Virus record (IMG/VR): IMGVR_UViG_3300042197_002952
Coordinates: 1 to 30,685 of that record
DNA length: 30,685 nucleotides
Source: a virus
Direction: 5' to 3' (one strand)
Shown here: positions 1-6,659 of the stretch, piece by piece
How the letters are laid out: each line of letters opens with the position of its first letter
How positions within the stretch are numbered: the first letter of the stretch is position 1
Position numbers and translations under genes: made by a program
Notes under the pieces: generated by a model
Database searches by the model: none
Seen by the model: the letters and a program-made list of their open reading frames with translations, nothing else
What the model was told of the DNA's origin: nothing

Positions 1-524
1 TTTTCATATTGATTATTTCTAACCCTTATTGCTTGTTTAATTTTTTTATAGTAAATTAAAACTGCAAGAAGTATTAGAATGAATCCAAAAGTTACAAGTA
101 ATCCAACTCTCCAATTTTCAGAATAAATAAATCCAATTGACCCTAAAATTGTAACAATTGTCGCAATATAATAATGAACATAACCTTCTAAAACACCAAC
201 TATTTGGTGAGCCATGTCTGTTCTTGCCATTTTTGTGGATACATCAAAATTATTTTTTTTAAGAAATCTAAAAACAATACTGTTATAAATTTTTGTATAA
301 ACTTTCGTGTCATAAACCATTCTTTTATAGTTAAAAAAGTTTGATATAAAATATGAAAGTCCAAGAAATATTAACCAGTACCAAGTTCCATTTATTAACC
401 CATCAATACTCTTCCCAAGAAGAAAAGGTGTTGCAAGAATTGATAACTCTGTTATCAACATGAATAAATAAATCCACATCAATTCAGTTTTGAACTGTTT
501 GAAAATTTCTAAAATTTTATTCAT
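1..524 (-). CDS. ABC transporter six-TM-type membrane domain protein (3' end outside window)
   Basis: The first 174 residues are visible and the reading frame is still open at base 1, so the gene is cut by the window edge. Hydrophobic segments lie at about residues 16-37, 47-65, 113-134 and 139-159. They are separated by a charged loop containing VYTKIYNSIVFRFLKK and TDMAHQIVGVLEGY, which is the layout of the membrane-spanning half of ABC exporters. No nucleotide-binding domain is visible in the part present. It may be one of the Bacteroidetes proteins that carry only the six-helix membrane domain, or the ATPase part may lie to the left. The start ATG at 524 sits 3 bases after the stop of the homing endonuclease gene. 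The fold assignment comes from the sequence; substrate and role are unknown. Confidence 0.72.
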   Translation of the reverse strand, partial: MNKILEIFKQFKTELMWIYLFMLITELSILATPFLLGKSIDGLINGTWYWLIFLGLSYFISNFFNYKRMVYDTKVYTKIYNSIVFRFLKKNNFDVSTKMARTDMAHQIVGVLEGYVHYYIATIVTILGSIGFIYSENWRVGLLVTFGFILILLAVLIYYKKIKQAIRVRNNQYE

Positions 525-527
525 TTT

Positions 528-1469
528 TTAATCTTTGTATTTGTAGTTGTCAAATTTTGGGGATTTTAATCTACCCTTTATTGTCATAAAATGAATATTC
601 AAAATTTCATTTGCCTCTTTCAATGTTCTATATTCTACACCATCAATAAAAAAAGGTTTGTTGAATGATGTTATTTTACCTTTTTGTGGTTCACTCAATC
701 TTATTTTTTGTTCTTCATCGCTATAATAAGTTTTTATTTCACCCTTGAAATAATAATCTTTGTATTTTGGGTTTTTACTTAAAACCCTCCATCTAATAGT
801 TGTAATGGGTATTCCTAATTTGTCAGAAGCATCATTATAACTTATATATTCAATATTATTAATTACAATTTCCTTCCTGTTAATAGGAATATTACCCAAC
901 ATTCTTTCTCTTAATATTTTTCTTGTTTCTTCCGAATGTGTTTTACCAAAAAAAGGATTATTTTTGTTACTTCTAGGTCTACATTTATTACAATGGGTGT
1001 TTCCATATCCAATTCTTTTTCCACATTCACAATATATAAAAGAAATACCTCCTTTCCAATTTGAATTTTTATCTAAAGGTTTTGAAAATCTTTCTTTTCT
1101 TTTTTCATCAGACAAACTATCTCTCCATAATTTACTACCTTTTTTTATGTTTTCAATAATTTTATCTTTATTTGGGTTTTTACTTATATTATCACCCCCA
1201 CTTGCTTTTAAACCTATATTATAGTCACCACAAGTATCTATGTATTTTTGTTCAACCTCAAATATGTTATCTAATTCACACTCCTCAACGATTTCAAAAC
1301 TAAAATTATCTTCACCATATTTATCCCATGCTTTCTGTAAAATAGAATTTATATGTTTTTTATTCCTTAATTGATTCAAATGTGTTTTCCATCTTTTTTG
1401 AATGTTTTTGGATGACCCATAATAACATTTTTCATTAACCAAGTTTTTTATTCTGTAAATCCCAATCAT
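528..1469 (-). CDS. GIY-YIG homing endonuclease with zinc ribbon and NUMOD repeats
   Basis: This 313-residue protein begins with a GIY-YIG nuclease domain. The GIY tract is at residues 3-5, the YYG tract at 16-18, the conserved Arg of the KRW motif near 26, and the metal-binding Glu is E71 or E73. A small zinc-ribbon candidate follows with C147, C149, C160 and C163. A NUMOD3-like element (NPFFGKTHSEETRK, near 171-184) comes next, then two NUMOD1-like DNA-recognition helices at about 208-241 and 280-312. This is the usual layout of free-standing phage homing endonucleases (Seg/I-TevI group). It lies directly downstream of thymidylate synthase, the gene family whose T4 member hosts the I-TevI intron, but thymidylate synthase here is uninterrupted. 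A separate upstream motif at 1482-1492 suggests the gene is transcribed on its own. Confidence 0.9.
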   Translation of the reverse strand: MIGIYRIKNLVNEKCYYGSSKNIQKRWKTHLNQLRNKKHINSILQKAWDKYGEDNFSFEIVEECELDNIFEVEQKYIDTCGDYNIGLKASGGDNISKNPNKDKIIENIKKGSKLWRDSLSDEKRKERFSKPLDKNSNWKGGISFIYCECGKRIGYGNTHCNKCRPRSNKNNPFFGKTHSEETRKILRERMLGNIPINRKEIVINNIEYISYNDASDKLGIPITTIRWRVLSKNPKYKDYYFKGEIKTYYSDEEQKIRLSEPQKGKITSFNKPFFIDGVEYRTLKEANEILNIHFMTIKGRLKSPKFDNYKYKD

Positions 1470-1481
1470 AACTTTCCTTTA

Positions 1482-1492
1482 TTATAAATATC
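1482..1492 (-). promoter_or_regulatory. GATATTTATAA motif, candidate late promoter element
   Basis: The minus strand reads GATATTTATAA, 13 bases before the homing endonuclease ATG. The same 10-11 base core precedes all three tail-fibre-like genes and the gene starting at 6644. Its function as a promoter is inferred from its repeated placement after terminators and before start codons. Confidence 0.4.
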
Positions 1493-1528
1493 TCCATAAT
1501 AAGAAAAATTAAACTCTAACCCTAAAAA

Positions 1529-2620
1529 TTAATTAGAAAGTGGGAAATAAATTTTAGGGTGTGATTGATAATTTTCTAAAATAAAATCTTGATAAGTATA
1601 TTCAGATAAATCATTAACCACTTTATCCAAAAGTTTTACATTAGGTAATGGGAAAGGTTCTCTGTCTAATTGTTCTTTAACACCATCAATTTGGTTAAGA
1701 TAAATGTGACAATCGCCTAAATTACCAATTAACTCTTCGGGAACCATATTAACTTGTTTTGCCAAAATCATTAGTAAGAGCGCATAGGACATTGTGTTTG
1801 CGGGGATTCCAAGCGGAAAATCACACGATCTTTGATTCCACATTAAAGAGATTGCTCTGGTTGGGATATTAAGTTCAGAAAAATATTGATGAATATTAGG
1901 AATTTTAATATCTAATGGAACCATAGTATGGTCTAATTTTTCAAAATACATTACATATCTTTCTTCCAAACTCAACTCTCTCGTATAAACTTGAAATCCA
2001 TAATGACAAGGTGGAAGAACGGACGACTCTAAATCAACAGGATTCCAGGCGGTAACAATTAACCTCCTTGAGTCAGGATTTATTTTAAGGTCGTTGATTA
2101 GGTTTGCGATTTGGTCCACTTTACCAAAACCATGTTTATCTTCTAATGAACCTACACTCCAACTTCGCCATTGCTTCCCGTACACAGGTCCTAATTCACC
2201 CCACTTATTAGCAAACTCATCATCAGTTTTGACTCTTTCAATAAACTCATCTTTAGAATAAAGTTCAATAGTTGGAACTCCGTCAGTGTCTGTTGAGTAT
2301 GATTTAAGATAACGAACAATTTCCTTTTCACGAATAACTTTTTTACAGTAGTTTTGGTAAGCATCACCATCCCAAATATGACAATTGTTATCAACAAGGA
2401 ACTTGATGTTTGTATCACCACGAAGGAACCATAGAAGTTCGGTTACCATCGTTTTCCAATACATTTTCTTAGTTGTGAGTAAAGGAAAACCTTCACTCAT
2501 ATTATGTCTGATCTGACGACCAAAAACACTGATGGTTCCTCCGTTTCTTGTTTCTTTTTTTACCCCATTATCTAAAATGTCTTGGAGCAAGTTTTGATAA
2601 TCTAAATCTAATTTATTCAT
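1529..2620 (-). CDS. thyA: Thymidylate synthase
   Basis: This enzyme methylates dUMP to dTMP using methylenetetrahydrofolate, supplying thymidine for phage DNA synthesis. The 363-residue protein (start ATG at 2620) has the folate/dUMP motif near 60-90 (ELLWFLRGDTN, HIWDGDAY), GELGPVYGKQWR at 141-152, the phosphate-binding RR at 185-186, the catalytic Cys205 in PPCHYGFQ, NQRSCDFPLGIPAN and DCHIYLNQ. E. coli ThyA has 264 residues. The extra length is an insertion of about 50 residues before GELGPVYG, as in lactobacillus- and phi3T-type enzymes, and a second insertion of about 35 residues after PPCHYGFQVYT. An in-frame start at 2686 is possible, but 2620 is preferred because its ATG shares one base with the upstream stop (TAATG). 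A GIY-YIG endonuclease gene follows. Confidence 0.96.
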   Translation of the reverse strand: MNKLDLDYQNLLQDILDNGVKKETRNGGTISVFGRQIRHNMSEGFPLLTTKKMYWKTMVTELLWFLRGDTNIKFLVDNNCHIWDGDAYQNYCKKVIREKEIVRYLKSYSTDTDGVPTIELYSKDEFIERVKTDDEFANKWGELGPVYGKQWRSWSVGSLEDKHGFGKVDQIANLINDLKINPDSRRLIVTAWNPVDLESSVLPPCHYGFQVYTRELSLEERYVMYFEKLDHTMVPLDIKIPNIHQYFSELNIPTRAISLMWNQRSCDFPLGIPANTMSYALLLMILAKQVNMVPEELIGNLGDCHIYLNQIDGVKEQLDREPFPLPNVKLLDKVVNDLSEYTYQDFILENYQSHPKIYFPLSN

Positions 2621-2865
2621 TAATGTTCTATATTTAATCCATAACCTTCCAAAATACTTCTGATTTGTTCTCTTAATTTGTCGCAAACTTCTATTTCCTC
2701 ACTAGATGCATCACCAGTTCCATTAAATTTTTGTCCATGTTTTACGGTTGACCTTAACATTTGGTCCAAATCCCAAATAGCGAGTTTCCACTTATAACCA
2801 TCAATTGCGGTTCTTGCATCTTCTTGTTCTTCTACAGAATCAAATTCAATTATTATTTTTCCCAT
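2620..2865 (-). CDS. Small conserved phage-type protein, intact copy of a duplicated family
   Basis: This 81-residue acidic protein begins MGKIIIEFDSVEEQEDAR and contains WDLDQMLRSTVKHGQKF. I do not recognise a domain. It has a close paralogue of exactly the same length at 3316-3561, interrupted there by a stop codon. The N-terminal strand followed by DSVEE..DARTA and a WKLA.WDLDQ helix suggests a small alpha/beta fold. The stop codon overlaps the thyA start by one base, so translation of the two is probably coupled. Function unknown. Confidence 0.8.
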   Translation of the reverse strand: MGKIIIEFDSVEEQEDARTAIDGYKWKLAIWDLDQMLRSTVKHGQKFNGTGDASSEEIEVCDKLREQIRSILEGYGLNIEH

Positions 2866-2869
2866 TTTT

Positions 2870-3112
2870 TTATTTTTCTACAATTTTACTTTCTAACTGA
2901 TTTAATAATCCTTGTAATTCACCAAAGTTGGTAAATTTAATTGATGGTTCTGTATTGAATACTTCAACAAACCACCCTTTTTGTGTTGCTTGAAAACTTG
3001 TGCAAGAAATAAATCCTAATCCATTTACTACATCAAGGTAATAGTAGTAATCATCGTCTTCATCCATAAAGTTTTTTTCAAAACCAAGTAATTCTAATTC
3101 TTTTTCTGTCAT
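2870..3112 (-). CDS. Hypothetical protein, 80 residues
   Basis: The start is taken at 3112 (MTEKELELLGFEKNF) because this ATG lies one base after the upstream stop (TAATATG). A start at 3166 would overlap the previous gene by 53 bases. The protein is acidic and aromatic-rich (DEDDDYYYYLD) with a C-terminal leucine-rich helix (ELQGLLNQLESKI). The ELELLGFEK opening recurs among small phage proteins, but I cannot name a function. Confidence 0.75.
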   Translation of the reverse strand: MTEKELELLGFEKNFMDEDDDYYYYLDVVNGLGFISCTSFQATQKGWFVEVFNTEPSIKFTNFGELQGLLNQLESKIVEK

Positions 3113-3113
3113 A

Positions 3114-3305
3114 TTATTCTGATTTAAAGGTTTCATTGTAGTATTCTTCTGCTGAATTGTAATCACCTTTAGTCAGTGAATTTAACCAAGCATCTTTAAT
3201 CTGCTCCTTCTCCATTTCTTTGGCTTGGTCTATTAGCCAACTTGGTAATTGAGATTCAAGTATTGGCCATTGATCAATCAACCACTCTACTGCCGTTTGT
3301 TTCAT
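3114..3305 (-). CDS. Small conserved Bacteroidetes phage protein (MKQTAVEWL family)
   Basis: This 63-residue protein runs MKQTAVEWLIDQW, then SWLIDQAKEMEKEQIKDAW, then SAEEYYNETFKS. This three-part pattern is common among small hypothetical proteins of Bacteroidetes phages and prophages. It is probably entirely helical. Function is unknown. It lies in a run of similarly sized genes upstream of thyA. Confidence 0.82.
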   Translation of the reverse strand: MKQTAVEWLIDQWPILESQLPSWLIDQAKEMEKEQIKDAWLNSLTKGDYNSAEEYYNETFKSE

Positions 3306-3315
3306 ATTTTTTTAA

Positions 3316-3561
3316 TTAATCATTAATATTAAGACCATAATCATCTAGGATAGTTCTAATTTTTTCTCTTAATTTGTCACAAATTTCGACTTATTCCCTG
3401 GATGCCTCACCCGTTCCACTGAATTTTTGTCCATGTTTTACAGTTGATCTTAACGTTTGATCTAAATCCCACATGGCTAATTTCCATTTGTAACCATCCA
3501 GTGCGGTTCTTGCGTCTTGAGATTCTTCTACAGAATCAAACTCTAATATTATTTTTCCCAT
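3316..3561 (-). pseudogene. Duplicate of the 2620-2865 gene with an in-frame TAA
   Basis: The frame from ATG 3561 encodes 56 residues ending GTGEASRE and then meets TAA at 3391-3393. Reading through, the same frame continues V-E-I-C-D-K-L-R-E-K and ends at a second TAA at 3316. Total length is 82 codons, identical to the intact paralogue, and residues on both sides of the stop align with it. The paralogue has Glu at the interrupted position, so one G-to-T change (GAA to TAA) explains the break. This is either a recent nonsense mutation with a truncated 56-residue product, or a sequencing or assembly error. Confidence 0.75.
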
Positions 3562-3571
3562 AATAGCAAAA

Positions 3572-3865
3572 TTACAAATTTTTATCCAAGGAATCAAGAA
3601 ATTCGTTAAAATCTTTTTTGGATGGGGGTCGACCATCAATATTGTGATGACCATTATAGTAATTTCTTATTTTTTGAATTGTTTCATAAACTTCAATTCC
3701 TTCAAGCCCATCTCTCAAAGTATTTTCCCAAATTAACATTTCTTCATCGTCGTTATAATATCCTTCAGAACCGATACAATGATTTTTTACGTTTATATCT
3801 TCAAACGCACCATCAGGACCCATATTAGAGTCGTCTGAAAGGTAAGGTATTTTATTTTCATTCAT
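3572..3865 (-). CDS. Hypothetical protein, 97 residues
   Basis: This acidic protein begins MNENKIPYLSDDSNMGPDG and ends in KKDFNEFLDSLDKNL. A predicted helix at about 45-70 (WENTLRDGLEGIEVYETIQKI) is the only clear structural element. No domain is recognised. The start overlaps the stop of the 32-residue ORF upstream, and the duplicated gene at 3561 follows 10 bases later, so it belongs to the same operon. Confidence 0.7.
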   Translation of the reverse strand: MNENKIPYLSDDSNMGPDGAFEDINVKNHCIGSEGYYNDDEEMLIWENTLRDGLEGIEVYETIQKIRNYYNGHHNIDGRPPSKKDFNEFLDSLDKNL

Positions 3866-3956
3866 ATTTTATTGGATTTTTATATTTATTGATTATTTTT
3901 TTTGTTAGGTATTTCAAAGATTCCCAGGTTAATATTATTATCAAGATTGCTGTCAT
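3858..3956 (-). CDS. Tiny membrane-anchored ORF, 32 residues
   Basis: The frame reads MTAILIIILTWESLKYLTKK followed by a basic tail. The N-terminal 10 residues are hydrophobic and the rest is positively charged, as in very small inner-membrane proteins. Its ATG overlaps the upstream stop as ATGA, and its own stop overlaps the start of the next gene. These locked junctions are the main evidence that it is translated. Function unknown. Confidence 0.5.
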   Translation of the reverse strand: MTAILIIILTWESLKYLTKKIINKYKNPIKYE

Positions 3957-4510
3957 TGTTTTTTTATTTTTTCAAAATTAACAATTTGATTGATTAAGTG
4001 GTAATAATATCCCTTACTTAATGTGTCTCCATAACTCTTATATAGTTCGCAGTTTTCAGTTCCATAGTTAATTCCACAAACCAATTCTATTTGACAAGAA
4101 ATATCAACAAGATTATAACTCAATTTGTTTATGTCAAATTCTTCTTCCAAAGGTAAATCATAAACTATATGTTCTCCTTTACAGTAATCTTCGATCAAGA
4201 GATATTTATTGTCATCACAATAAACATCAGTGAAATTACAATTATCATAATCAAAACTTTCTGTTTCATAAACAATTTCACCTAATTCATTTTCAACTTT
4301 CATATAAAAAGTTTCTGTGTATGGACCCATATAAGTTTCGTTAGGTGAATCGAAATAACTTTCGACTCCTAGTAATTCACATATTTCATCATAATTTAGA
4401 CCATCTCTTTCAACATCACCTTCAATGAATTTCTCAAGTTGGTCTTCATTGATTTTGAATGGGTAAATTTCAGATCCTCTTCCTCCAAGTGTAATTTTAT
4501 AATATTTCAT
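3953..4510 (-). CDS. Hypothetical acidic protein, 185 residues
   Basis: The sequence starts MKYYKITLGGRGSEIYPFKI and is rich in Asp, Glu and Tyr, with several Cys residues and no obvious membrane segment. Alternating strands suggest a compact beta-rich protein. It may be an immunity- or inhibitor-like acidic protein, but nothing in the sequence proves this. It follows the 49-residue membrane ORF by 2 bases and precedes the 32-residue ORF with an ATGA overlap. Confidence 0.7.
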   Translation of the reverse strand: MKYYKITLGGRGSEIYPFKINEDQLEKFIEGDVERDGLNYDEICELLGVESYFDSPNETYMGPYTETFYMKVENELGEIVYETESFDYDNCNFTDVYCDDNKYLLIEDYCKGEHIVYDLPLEEEFDINKLSYNLVDISCQIELVCGINYGTENCELYKSYGDTLSKGYYYHLINQIVNFEKIKKQ

Positions 4511-4512
4511 AA

Positions 4513-4662
4513 TTAAAATATGTAATTAATTAATTCGTAAACTCCCCACCAAACTAACACTAACCATAAAGCCATCACTGAAAAAAATAATATTCTATAA
4601 TTTGTTTCAACATTTTTTCTTGATCGACCTTGATAATCGTTTCTATTCCAGTTGTCTTCCAT
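4513..4662 (-). CDS. Small single-pass membrane protein, 49 residues
   Basis: The frame begins MEDNWNRNDYQGRSRKN, a polar and basic N-terminus. It then has one hydrophobic segment of about 24 residues (ILFFSVMALWLVLVWWGVY and on). The ATG comes one base after the glutamine synthetase stop, and its stop is two bases before the next ATG, so it fills the gap precisely. Tryptophan at the membrane edge fits an inner-membrane protein. Function unknown. Confidence 0.62.
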   Translation of the reverse strand: MEDNWNRNDYQGRSRKNVETNYRILFFSVMALWLVLVWWGVYELINYIF

Positions 4663-4663
4663 T

Positions 4664-5800
4664 TTAAATTTCTTCGTTTTTATATTCACCTAACAACTCA
4701 TCATTAGATTTTGTTCCGTATTTTCCTTCCAATGTTTTTGTATCAATATGCGAATTCATCATGTTTTTCATTTCGTAAATTTGATGAGTTGTGTCCAATG
4801 ATTTAACAATCTCACAAATTATTTTATATGGGTCCGCATTTGACCCAGGTCTTCTATCTTCAACATAACCTTTCCATTCATTTGCCGTGTCCTGTGGAAC
4901 TCTAATTGACGCTCCTCGATCAGATACACCCCAAGTAAATTTATTAATTGATTGTGTTTCATATTCACCGGTAAGTCTTAAATGGTTTTGTGAACCATAT
5001 GATTTAATATGATCTTCGTGTCTTGCTTCAAATGCGTTAAACAAAGCCATAAAATATTCTTTATTTCCTTCATTTCTCATCTTGTCGGTTGAGAAGTTTG
5101 TATGAAGACCTGATCCGTTCCATTCACCGTGAGTTAATGGTTTTGGGTGAAGTTCAATATGGTATCCATATTTTTCGGCAATCTTAAATAAGAAATAACG
5201 AGTCATCCAAAGATCATCACCACCTTTATGTTTCCCTTGTGAGAACACCTGATATTCCCACTGACCTAATGCAACCTCAGCGTTTATACCGGTAATATCT
5301 ATTCCATAATTCAAACACATGTTCAAATGTTCGTCAACAAATGGACGACCCACCACATTATGTCCAACTCCGCAGTAATATTCACCTTGACCTTTTAAGA
5401 TATTTCTTTTGTGTCCCAAAATATTTCCGTTAATTTCTTCACGAATAAAATATTCTTGTTCAAATCCAAACCAAAGATCTTCAAATCCTTCACTAATTTT
5501 TGATCTTTTATTTGTTTCATGTGGTGTTCCATCAGGGTTTAATACCTCACATAAAATATAAACTGTGTTGTTTTCTAATGGAAAAGTCTGTGGAATATAG
5601 TGTCTCACAGGTTTTAACAATCGGTCTGAATTTCCAGTTTCAGCTTGGTTTGTTGATGATCCATCAAAATTCCAAACAGGAAAATTACCATCTAAAAAAG
5701 AGTTTCTAACTTTATCGTACTCCACAATTTTAACTTTACTTCTTAAGTTTGGTTCTGGTTTATAACCATCCAACCACACGTATTCTAATTTAATTTTCAT
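4664..5800 (-). CDS. Glutamine synthetase, eukaryotic-like type II (GSII)
   Basis: This enzyme joins ammonia to glutamate using ATP. The 378-residue length and motif order match GSII rather than the ~470-residue GSI or ~700-residue GSIII. Motifs are WNFDGSST at 43-50, the metal-binding EQEY at 114-117, GINAEVALGQWEYQ at 171-184 (two more metal-ligand Glu), the ATP/ammonia-site NGSGLHTNFST at 228-238, HLRLTGEYET, RGASIRVPQ and the EDRRPGSNADPY end motif. All the usual active-site residues appear present, so it should be functional. A glutamine synthetase is an unusual cargo for a phage. Its ATG overlaps the upstream stop (ATGA), and a small membrane gene follows one base after its stop. Promoter candidate: 6047-6077. 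Confidence 0.95.
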   Translation of the reverse strand: MKIKLEYVWLDGYKPEPNLRSKVKIVEYDKVRNSFLDGNFPVWNFDGSSTNQAETGNSDRLLKPVRHYIPQTFPLENNTVYILCEVLNPDGTPHETNKRSKISEGFEDLWFGFEQEYFIREEINGNILGHKRNILKGQGEYYCGVGHNVVGRPFVDEHLNMCLNYGIDITGINAEVALGQWEYQVFSQGKHKGGDDLWMTRYFLFKIAEKYGYHIELHPKPLTHGEWNGSGLHTNFSTDKMRNEGNKEYFMALFNAFEARHEDHIKSYGSQNHLRLTGEYETQSINKFTWGVSDRGASIRVPQDTANEWKGYVEDRRPGSNADPYKIICEIVKSLDTTHQIYEMKNMMNSHIDTKTLEGKYGTKSNDELLGEYKNEEI

Positions 5801-6036
5801 TGTTTGATATTCATTTCGTTTAATTCAACATCAGTTGCAAATGGTTCAGGTACAAATCCATCAAATTCGTTAAACTCATAAACATCATCTTGAACTGGTT
5901 GTTCATCAATGATACCCAATTCTTCAACCCAATTTTTAGGTTCAGGTTTGTCGTCAATAATAATAACTGATTTTTCTTGAAACAACTGATTTGTTCCAAC
6001 TCCAAGAGTAATTTCAATAATTCGAGGTTCTTTCAT
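5797..6036 (-). CDS. Small acidic protein upstream of glutamine synthetase
   Basis: This 79-residue protein begins MKEPRIIEITLGVGTNQ, followed by strongly acidic, proline-containing sequence (DDKPEPKNWVEELGIIDEQP). It has no recognisable domain and no membrane segment. It is the first gene of the glutamine synthetase operon: its stop overlaps the enzyme's ATG, and a Bacteroidetes-type promoter lies just upstream. The composition would suit a short intrinsically flexible binding protein, but that is inference. Confidence 0.7.
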   Translation of the reverse strand: MKEPRIIEITLGVGTNQLFQEKSVIIIDDKPEPKNWVEELGIIDEQPVQDDVYEFNEFDGFVPEPFATDVELNEMNIKQ

Positions 6037-6046
6037 TTTTTTATTT

Positions 6047-6077
6047 TAAATATAAAAAAACAAAATATTGTTGTCAA
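6047..6077 (-). promoter_or_regulatory. Bacteroidetes-type promoter for the glutamine synthetase operon
   Basis: The minus strand carries TTG, 20 bases, then TATATTTA, matching TTG-N20-TAnnTTT(G), with the box ending 11 bases before the ATG at 6036. The 20-base spacing is the same as in four other candidates in this window. Confidence 0.55.
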
Positions 6078-6095
6078 TAAGGAAATTAAGTATTT

Positions 6096-6644
6096 TTACC
6101 AATCGGCTTTGACATAATCAACTCCAATATTGAAGGATCCTAAAACATCATTTAAAAAATCAACAACACAATCCTCTATTACACTTCTAAATTCAAAATA
6201 TTCTGCAAAATCATCAAAGGGTATATTTCCAGTTGCAAATTCGACTGTTCCTTCATCTGTGGTAAAACTTCCGGAAAATACGGTAAAAGTCGTTATCATT
6301 TCCAATTCACTCCATTCATCTTTTTCGAAACTTACTTTGTCAAATCCAATTTCTATTTTTGCATTATCGACATATTCTGGTAATTGAACAATTTCTTTTT
6401 GGGTAAATCTATTATTTAATAAATAATTTTTTATTGCTTTATACTTATCAACACCAAAAGTATCTGAATATAGATTATAAATAATTTTTTCGTATTTACC
6501 AAGTCCTAATCTTCTAATATCTCTTGGGTTGAAAGTTGGTGTTTTTCCCGCAGCCTGTTGTTCTTTCCACTTTTTTGAAAAATAATTTTTAATTTTTTCT
6601 TCTTCAGTATTTTCTTTAAGAATTTGTTTGATCAAGCCTTTCAT
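6096..6644 (-). CDS. Hypothetical protein with a T4-like amphipathic leader, 182 residues
   Basis: The ATG at 6644 is used; a start at 6647 would need TTG. The N-terminus MKGLIKQILKENTEEEK is a short amphipathic helix ending in acidic residues. It resembles the MKxLxxFIxE-type leader of head-packaged proteins in T4-like phages and the leader of the gene at 26812-27339. The C-terminal half is acidic with beta-strand character (EFATGNIPFDDFAEYFEFRS). Function unknown; internal head or core protein is only a possibility. A GATATTTATA motif lies immediately upstream. Confidence 0.7.
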   Translation of the reverse strand: MKGLIKQILKENTEEEKIKNYFSKKWKEQQAAGKTPTFNPRDIRRLGLGKYEKIIYNLYSDTFGVDKYKAIKNYLLNNRFTQKEIVQLPEYVDNAKIEIGFDKVSFEKDEWSELEMITTFTVFSGSFTTDEGTVEFATGNIPFDDFAEYFEFRSVIEDCVVDFLNDVLGSFNIGVDYVKADW

Positions 6645-6647
6645 CAA

Positions 6648-6658
6648 ATATAAATATC
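6648..6658 (-). promoter_or_regulatory. GATATTTATAT motif before the 6644 start
   Basis: This is the same core as upstream of the three tail-fibre genes, here almost touching the ATG. The distance to the start is much shorter than at the tail genes, so the promoter role is less certain here. Confidence 0.25.
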
Positions 6659-6659
6659 A

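Noticed and set aside
964-1224. Plus-strand frame of 86 codons inside the homing endonuclease gene
   Set aside because: Shadow of a well-supported minus-strand gene with clear nuclease motifs.
1529-2620. Group I intron or intein in thymidylate synthase
   Set aside because: The frame is continuous. The two insertions are too short for an intein and sit at sites where other ThyA proteins also have extra residues.
3391-3393. TAA reassigned to an amino acid throughout the genome
   Set aside because: TAA ends many intact genes here (for example thyA's upstream neighbour and glutamine synthetase), with the next start codon right beside it. Only two internal TAA codons are seen.
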